A stretch of 64,000 nt of DNA from Sedimentimonas flavescens (GTDB lineage: Bacteria; Pseudomonadota; Alphaproteobacteria; Rhodobacterales; Rhodobacteraceae), in NCBI RefSeq assembly GCF_019264375.1, contig NZ_JAHVAI010000001.1, positions 434,001 to 498,000 on the forward strand, given 5' to 3'. Every line of letters starts with the position of its first letter. Within the stretch, counting starts at the first letter, position 1. This document shows, one piece after another, positions 43,715-52,367 of the stretch. Position numbers and translations under genes: made by a program. The notes beneath the pieces are model-generated. The model made no database searches and had not been told where the DNA came from. It saw only the letters and a list, made by a program, of their open reading frames with translations.

Positions 43715-44485
43715 TCAGATCTCGGCGCGCGGATGGCGCAGCAGATGCAGATCGCGCAACACGATCTCATTCATGCTCGGCGCATCGAAACTCAGATCGA
43801 GCCAGACCTTCTCGACCCGCTTCTCGTTGAACTTCACCGAGCCCAGATCGAACTCGACACTTTGCGGCCCCGACTGACACGATAGCTGAAGAACGACCCG
43901 CGCAGTGTTCGGACCATGCTTGATATTGAGCCGTCCGAAAACCGGCACCGCGCGCTCACGCTGCATATCCACCGACAGCCTCATCAGATGCGACCGGCGC
44001 AGCCCGCGCAACGCCGCCTCGGGCAGATCCAGCGCGACCGACAGGAATGAGCCGCCAAATCCGAGCACATCGAGCTTGAGCCCGAAGGGCGCCACATCTC
44101 CGCGCCGGGTGTTGCGGATCTGGCGCAGGGTCAGCTCGCGTTTGGGACAGTCGTGAAACACCGCAACCTCGGAGCTCAACCGGTCGTGACTTGCGACTCT
44201 GGCGATGCCCGCGGGCCGCACCGGCCCCGACCACAGTGCCGGTCGCCAGGCCCAGTCGCACCCAAGCGGGCGCTCGATCGCATCGCCCGTCACACCCGCT
44301 ACAAGCCGGGTGTCAGAGACATGCAACACCCGCTCCACCTCGCGGCGCAGCGCCTGCGCCTGCGTGCGCAACACCCGCAGATCGGCCAGCGCGGCGCGCT
44401 CGGCCAAGCGCGCGGCGCGCCCCCAACGGTTCAGCGTTCGGGCTTGCACGATGCGGTCAAGCAATGAGGTCGGAATCTTGTTCAT
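43715..44485 (-). CDS. Conserved hypothetical protein (DUF6478-like)
   Basis: This 256-residue protein resembles, from memory, an uncharacterised Rhodobacterales family (DUF6478). It has an arginine-rich N-terminal helical part (LRTQAQALRREVERVLHVSD) and a beta-rich C-terminal part starting near GCDWAWRPALWSG. The start is placed at the ATG at 44485 (MNKIPTSLLD). No membrane segment is evident. It pairs with the 117-residue gene downstream. Confidence 0.72.
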   Translation of the reverse strand: MNKIPTSLLDRIVQARTLNRWGRAARLAERAALADLRVLRTQAQALRREVERVLHVSDTRLVAGVTGDAIERPLGCDWAWRPALWSGPVRPAGIARVASHDRLSSEVAVFHDCPKRELTLRQIRNTRRGDVAPFGLKLDVLGFGGSFLSVALDLPEAALRGLRRSHLMRLSVDMQRERAVPVFGRLNIKHGPNTARVVLQLSCQSGPQSVEFDLGSVKFNEKRVEKVWLDLSFDAPSMNEIVLRDLHLLRHPRAEI

Positions 44486-44608
44486 GACGCGGTCATAGCA
44501 GCAAATCGTTACAGATACGGATACCACAATGGGCCGACGCCGCAGAAATTCGCGCCCAAGGCAGCAGGACTAACTTAACACGCAGTCCTACCCGCCCAGA
44601 CGGCGAGG

Positions 44609-45238
44609 TCAATTTGCACTTTTGGTCCGTGCGACGAAGTCGCGCAGCAGGGCAAGCTGCTCGTCATCACCCAGCCCGCTCTGCGCCAAGGGCATGACCG
44701 ACAGCGCCGTGATCCGACCGCTAACACCGGTGACCGCGCGCCAGTAGGTTTCCGCGACCGGGGTGCCACGGCTGGCCGAGCGGTCGCGCAGCTTCATGAT
44801 CAGCGCCTTGTCGCGCACGCGCGCGCTCAGGATCTCGACATCAGCCGCCTTGCCCGAGCGGGCAAGCGCCGCCCGCCCCGCCTCGGATCGGAAAAACGCC
44901 TCGATCTGCGCGAAATTCTCGGCCACCGGCTGCGGGCTTTGCGGCCCGACGCTCGCGCTCAGCAGCGCCCGCGCCGGGGGTTTAGGCGCCTGCGGATTGC
45001 CCGAGATCGCCGCGCAATTGCCAAAGAGCACAAAGCTGCCCGTCGCCCCCTCACGGGTCGAGCGCGGATCGACGCAAAACCCGTAGGGCGCGCTCAGCGT
45101 CACCGCGCCGCCTGCCACCGCAACCTTGCTGACCGCGCGCACGCCACCCGTTTGCTCGACACAGGCGGCAAGCAACAGCGCCCCCGCCCAAAGGGCGCGG
45201 CGGACAAGGGCTCCAGCAGGGAATCGGCGAGCGAACAT
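44609..45238 (-). CDS. Putative lipoprotein of unknown function
   Basis: This is a 209-residue exported protein. With the ATG at 45238 it starts MFARRFPAGALVRRALWAGA and has a lipobox LLAAC, so it is probably lipid-anchored. The rest has no motif I recognise; two Cys (FCVDP and GNCAAI) could form a disulfide. It begins 39 bases after ynjD in the same direction and may be the last gene of the ynj operon. Confidence 0.72.
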   Translation of the reverse strand: MFARRFPAGALVRRALWAGALLLAACVEQTGGVRAVSKVAVAGGAVTLSAPYGFCVDPRSTREGATGSFVLFGNCAAISGNPQAPKPPARALLSASVGPQSPQPVAENFAQIEAFFRSEAGRAALARSGKAADVEILSARVRDKALIMKLRDRSASRGTPVAETYWRAVTGVSGRITALSVMPLAQSGLGDDEQLALLRDFVARTKSAN

Positions 45239-45277
45239 GGGGCGGAGGCTTACCCGCAAGCCCCGCCTCGGGCAAGG

Positions 45278-45931
45278 CTAGCCCCCGGCCCCGAGCGGCG
45301 CGATGGCAAGGCTTTGCCGGGCCACGGCGGCATCTTGCGCATCATGGCTGACCAGAAGCGCCGGAATTGCGGCCGCGCGCAAATGCTCAGCCACGAAATC
45401 GCGCATCCCGGCGCGCAGGGCGGGGTCGAGCGCGGCGAAGGGTTCATCGAGCAACAGCGCCCCCGGCTGCGCCAGCAACGCCCGCATCAGCGCGACACGC
45501 GCCCTCTGCCCGCCAGAAAGCGTAGCCGGATCGCGTGCGCCGTAGCCCGGAAGGCCTGCGCGCTCCAATGCCTCGCTCACCGCCGCGCGCCGCGCCGTGC
45601 GGCCCCGGAACTCGGGCGACAGGCCAAAGGCAAGATTGTCGCCCACCGACAGATGCGGGAACAGAAGCGCTTGCTGGAAGATCACGCCCACCCCGCGCCG
45701 CTCGGGCGGCAGGGCCAGCAGATCGCGCCCGTTCAGGCGAACCTGTCCGCTCAGAACGAAGCCGCGCGGCAGTTGCCCCGCGATACCGGCGATCAGGCTT
45801 GATTTGCCAACGCCCGACGGACCGGTCAGGCAGGCGATCTCGCCCGGCGCGATGCGCAGGCTGAGCGGCGCAAAGAGCGGCGCGGCAGCGCCGGGCGCGG
45901 TCAGGCAGAGGTCGTGCAACTCCAGCGTCAT
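45278..45931 (-). CDS. ynjD: ABC transporter ATP-binding protein (YnjD-type)
   Basis: This 217-residue ATPase has Walker A GPSGVGKSS, Q-loop VIFQQALLFPHL, signature LSGGQRARVALMRA and Walker B ALLLDEPFAALD. It resembles YnjD and ThiQ. The neighbouring YnjB-like binding protein and CDP-alcohol transferase favour the YnjBCD system over thiamine uptake. It overlaps the permease gene by four bases. The substrate is unknown. Confidence 0.85.
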   Translation of the reverse strand: MTLELHDLCLTAPGAAAPLFAPLSLRIAPGEIACLTGPSGVGKSSLIAGIAGQLPRGFVLSGQVRLNGRDLLALPPERRGVGVIFQQALLFPHLSVGDNLAFGLSPEFRGRTARRAAVSEALERAGLPGYGARDPATLSGGQRARVALMRALLAQPGALLLDEPFAALDPALRAGMRDFVAEHLRAAAIPALLVSHDAQDAAVARQSLAIAPLGAGG

Positions 45932-47529
45932 GGCGCACGCCCCCCTGAACCGCCCCGGCCATAGGCAGGCAAGGCCAGCGCCAGCGCGAAGGCCAGAAGC
46001 GGCAGCACCGCCTGCGCCAGCCCATAGACCGCAGCCACCCGCCGATCAGCCCCCGAGGCCAGAGCCACCGCCTCGGTCGTCAGCGTCGCCACCCGCCCCG
46101 CACCGGGCAGCAGAACCGCCAGATACTGCGCGACCGAGACGGCAAACCCCACCGCCGCCGCAGCCGCGATGGGCCGCGCCAGCAGCGGCAGCCGCACCCG
46201 CCACAGCTGTCGCCACGGCCCCGCCCCAAGGCTTGCCGCCGCGCGCAGCTGATCGGGGTCGAGCGCCCGCCACGGCCCGCCAAGCGACAGTAGCACATAG
46301 GGAAAGACGAAAAGCACCTCGGCCCAGATCACCGCGAGCGGTCCGGCGGGCAGGCCGAGCCACAAGAACCCCGTCGTCAGCCCCTGCAAGAACCCGATCT
46401 GCGGTAGCAACAAGGGCGCCACGATAATCGCCCCAAGGCGCAACGGGCGACCCGCGCGATGCTCGCCCTCCAGCACCGCGACCGCCAGCGTAAGCGCCAG
46501 AGACACGCTTGCCAGCCCGAGCCAGAGGCTGCGCAGCGCCACGGCAATCCAGTCGCCCCGCGCCCAGAGGGCAAGGCTCAGCCCCTCGGGCCAGAGGTCT
46601 GGAAAACGCCAGATCCCGGTGACGCTCCAGAGCGCCAGCACCGCCATGGCTGCAACGAACAACCCGCCTTGGGCGGCCATCACAACTGACCCCGGCCAGC
46701 GACGCGCGATGCCGCGCCGCCCCCGGCGCAGGGCCATAAGGCCGAAGGCCGTGCAGGCACGCTCGGCCAACCACCAGATGCCCGCCAGCGCGGCGGTCAT
46801 TGCGACCAATCCAATGGCCAGCACCGAGGCCTCCGCCTGCCGCATCTCGGGCGCGGTATAAAGGCGCAGGATCTGCACGGCGAGCGTCGGCGGGTGCGAG
46901 GGGCCAAGGATCAGCGCCATGTCCACTACCGACAGCCCATAGGCCAGTACGATGAACACCGGCAGCCTCAGGCCGGGATAAAGCTGCGGCCAGATGACCC
47001 GCGCCCAGACCCGCCCCGGCGCGTAGCCAAGGCTGCGCCCCACCGCCATCTGCCCCGTGACATCGACCTGCGAGGCCGAGGCCAGCGTCATCAGCAAGAG
47101 GAACGGCAACTCCTTCAGCACCAGCCCCAGAACCAGTGCCGCCCCATAGGGATCGCCGGGCAGCGGCCATGCAGGCGGCACGGCCCAGCCCAAAACCTGC
47201 GCCAACGCGCGCCCGAACCAGCCCGAAGGGGCGATCAGGAACGCAAGCCCGATCGCCAGCGCCGCATGGGGCACCGCCAGCATCGGCGCCAGCCAGCGCG
47301 CGGCCCATGGCCGGCCCATGATCCACAGCCCGAGCGGCACTGACAACGCCAGCGAAAGCACCGTCGCGCCAATCCCGGTGATCAGCGTCAGCCGCAGACC
47401 GCCCCACAGCCCCGGCAGCGCCAGAACCTTCGTCCAATCCGCACCCCATGCCGCGGCCAGCGTCAGCCCGACGCCCACCAGAACCGGCGCGCCAATCAGC
47501 ATCGCGACAAGGGCGCGCAGCCAAATCAC
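45928..47529 (-). CDS. ynjC: ABC transporter permease, fused two-domain (YnjC-type)
   Basis: This 533-residue membrane protein has about 12 TM helices in two homologous permease halves. Each half carries an EAA-like loop: AVGRSLGYAPGRVWARVIWP and AAASLGAGPWRQLWRVRLPL. The start is placed at the GTG at 47529, which overlaps the ynjB stop as GTGA; an ATG at 47550 would add seven residues. The fused-permease layout is shared by YnjC and ThiP. Confidence 0.85.
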   Translation of the reverse strand: MIWLRALVAMLIGAPVLVGVGLTLAAAWGADWTKVLALPGLWGGLRLTLITGIGATVLSLALSVPLGLWIMGRPWAARWLAPMLAVPHAALAIGLAFLIAPSGWFGRALAQVLGWAVPPAWPLPGDPYGAALVLGLVLKELPFLLLMTLASASQVDVTGQMAVGRSLGYAPGRVWARVIWPQLYPGLRLPVFIVLAYGLSVVDMALILGPSHPPTLAVQILRLYTAPEMRQAEASVLAIGLVAMTAALAGIWWLAERACTAFGLMALRRGRRGIARRWPGSVVMAAQGGLFVAAMAVLALWSVTGIWRFPDLWPEGLSLALWARGDWIAVALRSLWLGLASVSLALTLAVAVLEGEHRAGRPLRLGAIIVAPLLLPQIGFLQGLTTGFLWLGLPAGPLAVIWAEVLFVFPYVLLSLGGPWRALDPDQLRAAASLGAGPWRQLWRVRLPLLARPIAAAAAVGFAVSVAQYLAVLLPGAGRVATLTTEAVALASGADRRVAAVYGLAQAVLPLLAFALALALPAYGRGGSGGRAP

Positions 47530-48701
47530 GGGGTGTAGCGCTTCGCCCAATCCGCGGTCAGGCGGGTCATCCAGCTTGGATGCGGCTCGGGCAGGGTCGG
47601 GCCAAGCTGCTCCAGCGTCGGCAGCGCGGGGGCCGAGGGCAGCGCCGCGAAAGCCGCGCGGGCCGCGTCGTCCAGCATGGACGGGTCAAGAACCGAATAG
47701 CTGCCCAGAACGTTCACATCCTGCATATGCGCCTGCGTCGCCGGGTCGAGCAGGAAGTTTGCCACCACCTCGGCCCCGGCGCGATTGGCCGCGTTGAACG
47801 GTATCGCCACGAAAGAGACATTGCCGATCGTGCCGCCCTCAGGGGTGAAGACGCGCACGCTTTCGGGCAGCACCCCTTGGGCGATCAGCGCGGCGGGCGC
47901 GGCCGGATCGAAGAACATGGCGATATCAACCTCGCCATCGGCCAGAAGTTGCGCCTGCACGCTTTCATTCTCGGGGAAGGCCTGCCCCGCGCGCCACAGG
48001 TTCGGGCGCAGCGCGTCATACCAGGCCCAAAGCGGCGCAGTCTGCGCGGCATAACCTGCATCGGTGACCGGAGCGGCCAGCGCGGCGGGATCGGGTGCAA
48101 GCTCGGCCAGCGCCTGTTTCAGGAAGGTCGCGCCCATGAAATTGGCCGGGTTCGGATGCGTCAGCCGCCCCGGATGCGCCGCCGCCCAAACCGGGAAATC
48201 AGCCATGCGCGCAGGAGGCTCGACCCGCGCGGCATCATGGGCAAAGACAAACTTGGCCAGCCGCCAGGGCGCCTCCATCCCCTCGACCGGCACGGTGAAA
48301 TCGGTGGCCGCGGGCGCGCCTTCGGAAAGATCAAGATACCGCGCATTGGGCAGATCAGCCACGAAGGGGCCGTGCAGCAGCCCCGCCTCTTTCATCGCCA
48401 GAAAGTTCGGCCCGTTGATCCAGATGAGGTCTACTGCCCCGCCCGTTTTCTGCCCGGCGGCCTTCTCGGCCTGCACACGGGCAACCGCCTCGGCGGTGTC
48501 CGACAGCTTGACCTGCGTGACCTTGACGCCGAACTGCTCCTCGGTTTGCGCACCGACCCAAGCGATGAAATCATTGGTACGCTGATCGCCGCCCCAGGCG
48601 TTGAAATAGACCGTCTGGCCCCGCGCCTCGGCCAGGGTCTCGGACCAGTCCGCCAGCGCGGGGCTGGCCGCCAGCATCAGTGCAAGCGCAAGAAATCGCA
48701 T
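47526..48701 (-). CDS. ynjB: ABC transporter substrate-binding protein (YnjB-type)
   Basis: This 391-residue periplasmic binding protein has a signal peptide about 1-17 (MRFLALALMLAASPALA). The segments VYFNAWGGDQRTNDFI and DLIWINGPNFLAMKEAGLL match the YnjB family as I remember it from E. coli. It is followed with overlap by ynjC and preceded by ynjF with a three-base gap. The ligand is not known for any member I can recall. Confidence 0.88.
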   Translation of the reverse strand: MRFLALALMLAASPALADWSETLAEARGQTVYFNAWGGDQRTNDFIAWVGAQTEEQFGVKVTQVKLSDTAEAVARVQAEKAAGQKTGGAVDLIWINGPNFLAMKEAGLLHGPFVADLPNARYLDLSEGAPAATDFTVPVEGMEAPWRLAKFVFAHDAARVEPPARMADFPVWAAAHPGRLTHPNPANFMGATFLKQALAELAPDPAALAAPVTDAGYAAQTAPLWAWYDALRPNLWRAGQAFPENESVQAQLLADGEVDIAMFFDPAAPAALIAQGVLPESVRVFTPEGGTIGNVSFVAIPFNAANRAGAEVVANFLLDPATQAHMQDVNVLGSYSVLDPSMLDDAARAAFAALPSAPALPTLEQLGPTLPEPHPSWMTRLTADWAKRYTP

Positions 48702-48704
48702 GGA

Positions 48705-49316
48705 TCATCCTTTGTCGAAGGCCCGCCAGCCCATGGCCCAGCGGGTCAGAGTGGTCACGCCGCAGGCCGCGGCGAAGAGATAGGCCAACGCGGGGAACGC
48801 CGTAGGCCAGAGGCAGATCAGCACGAAGAAGGCGATGGTTTCCGCCCCCTCGGTCAGACCGCCCAGATAATAGATACCCTTGGCCGGGAAGGCTTCGGCC
48901 CGCATCCCGCGCTTGGCCGCGATGGTCGAGAAAGCCAGAAAGCTTGACCCCGTGCCGACGAAAGCGGCGATCAGCACGGCGGCGGGCAGCGCATTCACTT
49001 GCGGATCGGCCAGCGCGAACCCCAGGGGCACCAGCGCGTAGAAGACGAAATCGAGCGCGATATCGAGGAACGCACCCCGGTCGGTTGCCCCCCTCAGCCG
49101 CGCGACGGCGCCATCGAGGCCGTCGGCCAGCCGGTTGAGCAAGATCAGCGCCAGCGCGACGCCGAAGGCCTGCATCGCCAGCGCCGGCACTGCCGCAAGC
49201 CCAAGGCCAAAGCCCGCCAGCGTCACCTGATCGGCGCGCACCCCCGCCGCCACAAGGGCGCGGGCGGGGGGCTCCATCATCCGGCGCAGCGCCGGGGCGA
49301 TCAGCGCGTCGATCAT
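48705..49316 (-). CDS. ynjF: CDP-alcohol phosphatidyltransferase family protein (YnjF-type)
   Basis: This 203-residue inner-membrane enzyme transfers a phosphoalcohol from a CDP-activated donor. The catalytic CDP-alcohol motif is intact (D-x2-DG-x2-AR-x8-G-x3-D-x3-D) in DGLDGAVARLRGATDRGAFL followed by DIALD. About six TM helices surround it. The ATG at 49316 follows GGAGG by five bases and overlaps the stop of the upstream fusion gene (ATGA). The substrate is unknown. Confidence 0.87.
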   Translation of the reverse strand: MIDALIAPALRRMMEPPARALVAAGVRADQVTLAGFGLGLAAVPALAMQAFGVALALILLNRLADGLDGAVARLRGATDRGAFLDIALDFVFYALVPLGFALADPQVNALPAAVLIAAFVGTGSSFLAFSTIAAKRGMRAEAFPAKGIYYLGGLTEGAETIAFFVLICLWPTAFPALAYLFAAACGVTTLTRWAMGWRAFDKG

Positions 49317-51409
49317 CCGCGCCTCCATGCATGAAACCGCGCGGCCAGCGCCAGGAGGCGCGGGTTGACGCGCGCCTGCCGCCAGCGACCGGCTGCGTTC
49401 TTGGCGGCCTCGGACCACGACGGGTAGATATGCGGCGTCGAGAGGATCTTGCCCAAGCCCAGCCCGTGACGCATCGCCAGGGTGAATTCGGACAGGATCT
49501 CGGCGGCATGGGGGCCAATCACGGTGGCTCCCAGAATCCGGTCGCTCCCCTTCGCCGTCAGCACCTGCACGAAACCAGAGCCTTCGCCTTCGGTCACCGC
49601 ACGGTCGAGATCGGCCAGCGGATAGCGGGTGACGTCATGGGCCAGCCCCTGCGCCTGCGCCTCGGCCACGCTCAGACCGACGCGGGCGACCTCGGGCGCG
49701 GTGAAAACCGCATGGGGAATCGTTGCCTCGGCCCGGAACCGCCAGAATGGCGCGGCCAGCGCATTCGCCGCCGCGATCCAGCCCTGATGGCCGGCGGCAT
49801 TCGTCAGTTGCTGCGGCCCCGCCGCATCGCCCGCCGCGTAGATGCCGGGGACAAGCGTTTGCAGATAGTCGTCAGTCTCGATCACCGGGCCAGCGGCGAT
49901 GCCCAGATCCTCAAGCCCCATCCCCTCGATCCGCGCGCGCCGCCCCGTCGCCAGCAAAAGCGTGCCGAAGGGAACCTCGGCGCCATCCTCCAGCACCGCC
50001 ACGCCCGGCGCAAAACGCACGACGCGCCCCTCGATCAGCCGCACGCCGTCCGCCTCAAGTCCCGCGCGCACAAGGGCTGCGGCCTCGGGCTCCTCGCGCG
50101 CAAGGATCGCGCCTGCCTCGATCAGCGTCACCCCCGCGCCAAGCCGCGCCAGCGCCTGCGCCAGTTCGCACCCCATCGCCCCACCGCCAAGGATCAAGAG
50201 ATCGCGCGGCGGGGCGTCAAGCTGCGCAAGATGCTCCCACAGGGTTTCCGAGGTCAGCGGCGCGGCGGTTTCGATACCGGGTATCGGCGGGATAACCGGC
50301 GCGGCGCCGGTGGCCAGAACGATGGCGCGGGCACTCAGCCGCTGGCCGTCCACCTCGACCGTCCAGGGATCGACAAGGCGCGCGCGGCCCCGCAGCACCT
50401 CGACGCCCAAGCCGCGATAGCGTTCCTCGGAATCGTTCGGCTCAATGGCGGTGATGGCGCGGCGCACATGGGCCATAACAGCGGGAAAATCGACCCGCGC
50501 CTGACCGGCGACACCGAGCCCTGCGTTGCCACGCGCCGCCACCGCCGCACGGGCAGCCGAGATCAGCGCCTTCGAGGGCACGCAGCCGTAGTTCAGGCAA
50601 TCGCCCCCCATTGGCCCCTCGGCGATCAGCGTGACGCGCGCCTTGGCCGCCGCCGCGACATAGGCCGCGACCAGCCCTGCGGCACCGCCACCGATCACGA
50701 TCAGATTGCGATCGAACCTGGCGGGCCGGGGCCAGCGCGCGGCCCGCCTGCGTGCCTCGATCAGCCGCAGCACCAGCCGCGTGATCCAGGGCAGAACGCC
50801 AAGCAGCACGAAGGCGCCGATCAGGCCGGGGCTGAGCACGTCCGAGAGGCTCTCGATCCGGCCAAGCTGGGTGCCTGCGAAGACGAAGGCCGCCGTGCCG
50901 GGCAGCATCCCCAACTGGCTGACGCCGTAAAACGTGGCCGCGCGCATCGGCGTCAGGCCAAAGGCGAGGTTCACCGCGAAGAACGGCACAACCGGGATAA
51001 GCCGCAGGGAAAACAGGTAAAACGCCCCGTCGCGCGCCAGCCCCTTGTCGATCCGGGCCGCACGCGGGCCGAGGCGAGCACGCACCCAGTCGCGCGCCAG
51101 ATAGCGTGCCACCAGAAAGGCCAAGCTGGCGCCGATGCTTGAAGCGAAGGACACGAGCGCCAGCGCCCCCCAGAAGCCAAACAGTGCCCCGGCAAGCAAA
51201 GTCATCCAGACCGCGAAGGGCAACGAGGCCGCGGCCACCGCGACATAGACCCCGAAGAACGCTGCCGGCAGCACGCCGGGGTGCTCGGCACGCCATGCCT
51301 CAAGCCGCGCCAGCAGGTCGCGCAGCGCGCCCGGATCGGGATCGGCCGCCCAGATCACCCCCGCGAGGCCAAGGGCGATCAAGGCGATGAACAGGATCGG
51401 TTTGCGCAA
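49313..51409 (-). CDS. TVP38/TMEM64 membrane domain fused to a flavin-dependent disulfide oxidoreductase
   Basis: This 698-residue fusion starts at a TTG (51409) preceded by AAGGG; the long upstream frame lacks a ribosome site and crosses the nagK start. Residues 1-220 are a TVP38/DedA-like membrane domain with helices at about 5-20, 50-75, 80-103, 135-150 and 195-215, and the core FSLRLIPVVPFFAVNL. Residues 232-698 are a lipoamide dehydrogenase/mercuric reductase-like enzyme: FAD motif VIGGGAAGLVAAY, redox disulfide C271-LNYG-C276, NAD(P) motif LILGGGAMGCELAQAL, and C-terminal base HIYPSWSE. It probably passes electrons to a membrane thiol partner. It is the first gene of the ynj operon. Confidence 0.9.
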   Translation of the reverse strand: MRKPILFIALIALGLAGVIWAADPDPGALRDLLARLEAWRAEHPGVLPAAFFGVYVAVAAASLPFAVWMTLLAGALFGFWGALALVSFASSIGASLAFLVARYLARDWVRARLGPRAARIDKGLARDGAFYLFSLRLIPVVPFFAVNLAFGLTPMRAATFYGVSQLGMLPGTAAFVFAGTQLGRIESLSDVLSPGLIGAFVLLGVLPWITRLVLRLIEARRRAARWPRPARFDRNLIVIGGGAAGLVAAYVAAAAKARVTLIAEGPMGGDCLNYGCVPSKALISAARAAVAARGNAGLGVAGQARVDFPAVMAHVRRAITAIEPNDSEERYRGLGVEVLRGRARLVDPWTVEVDGQRLSARAIVLATGAAPVIPPIPGIETAAPLTSETLWEHLAQLDAPPRDLLILGGGAMGCELAQALARLGAGVTLIEAGAILAREEPEAAALVRAGLEADGVRLIEGRVVRFAPGVAVLEDGAEVPFGTLLLATGRRARIEGMGLEDLGIAAGPVIETDDYLQTLVPGIYAAGDAAGPQQLTNAAGHQGWIAAANALAAPFWRFRAEATIPHAVFTAPEVARVGLSVAEAQAQGLAHDVTRYPLADLDRAVTEGEGSGFVQVLTAKGSDRILGATVIGPHAAEILSEFTLAMRHGLGLGKILSTPHIYPSWSEAAKNAAGRWRQARVNPRLLALAARFHAWRRG

Positions 51410-51536
51410 GCGGTTTCCCTTCGGTGGATTGCCCCAGACATATCGGGCGACTAGCCTCAAAGTCCATCTTGCATTCCCCTCCCGTCTGGCCAATTCGTCT
51501 ACGCGGACACAGGCGTTACACGTCGAGAGGCAGACG

Positions 51537-52367
51537 ATGTATTTTCTGGGCATGGATGGCGGAGGCACCGGCTGCCGCGCCGCATTAAGTGACATTGACG
51601 GCCATATCCTGGGCGAGGGCCGCGCGGGCTCCGCAAACATGGCCTCGGATTTCGAGGGCGCGCTCGGCAATATCCTGAGCGCGGCCGAGCAGGCACTGGC
51701 CGGGCGCGATCCGGGCCAAGTGCGCGCCGTGCTGGGGCTTGCCGGGTCGAATTTCTCAGGCATGGGCGCCCGCATGGAAGCCGCGCTGCCGTTTCGCGCA
51801 CGCGTGGTTCAGGACGTCGCGACCTCGGTGCGCGGCGCGCTTGGCACGGCGGACGGGATCGTCGCGGCCATCGGCACGGGATCGGTCTTCGCGCGCCAGA
51901 GCGACGGGCAGATCCGCGCAATCGGCGGCTGGGGCCTGCGCTTGGGCGACGAGGCCTCGGGCGCCTGGATCGGGCGCGCGCTCTTGATGCGCGCGACGCG
52001 GATGCTCGACGGCTATATTCCGCCCACCCCGCTTCTGGCCCAGATCGCGGGCGAGTTGGGCGGCGCGCCTGGCATCGTGACCTTCAGCCTGCGCGCGACG
52101 GCTGCGGAATATGCCGCCCTTGCCCCGCGCGTGCTGGCGGCCGAGGCGACCGATCCGGCCGCCGCCCATGTGCTGGACGCGGCACGGGCCGAGATCCGCT
52201 CGGCCATCCAGATCCTGCAACCGCGCGAGGCTCCACTGCCGGTAGTCTGGATTGGCGGCCTAGGCCCGAAACTTGCGCTGACGGACTGGCCCATGCAATC
52301 GCCCCTTGGCACTTCCCTCGACGGCGCGCTACTGATGGCCCGCGAGGAGAGCACATGGCAGACCTGA
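51537..52367 (+). CDS. BadF/BadG/BcrA/BcrD ATPase family amino-sugar kinase
   Basis: This 276-residue kinase of the ASKHA fold has phosphate loop FLGMDGGGTGCRAALSD and adenosine-region motifs AAIGTGSVF and GGWGLRLGDEASGAWIGRAL. Next to nagA, the likely substrate is N-acetylglucosamine or glucosamine. The ATG at 51537 follows GAGAGG. It overlaps nagA by 13 bases, indicating coupled expression. Confidence 0.87.
   Translation: MYFLGMDGGGTGCRAALSDIDGHILGEGRAGSANMASDFEGALGNILSAAEQALAGRDPGQVRAVLGLAGSNFSGMGARMEAALPFRARVVQDVATSVRGALGTADGIVAAIGTGSVFARQSDGQIRAIGGWGLRLGDEASGAWIGRALLMRATRMLDGYIPPTPLLAQIAGELGGAPGIVTFSLRATAAEYAALAPRVLAAEATDPAAAHVLDAARAEIRSAIQILQPREAPLPVVWIGGLGPKLALTDWPMQSPLGTSLDGALLMAREESTWQT

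Noticed and set aside
45278-48701. Thiamine importer ThiBPQ
   Set aside because: The ATPase and fused permease resemble ThiQ and ThiP, but the binding protein resembles YnjB and the ynjF neighbour points to the Ynj system; I see no thiamine riboswitch upstream.
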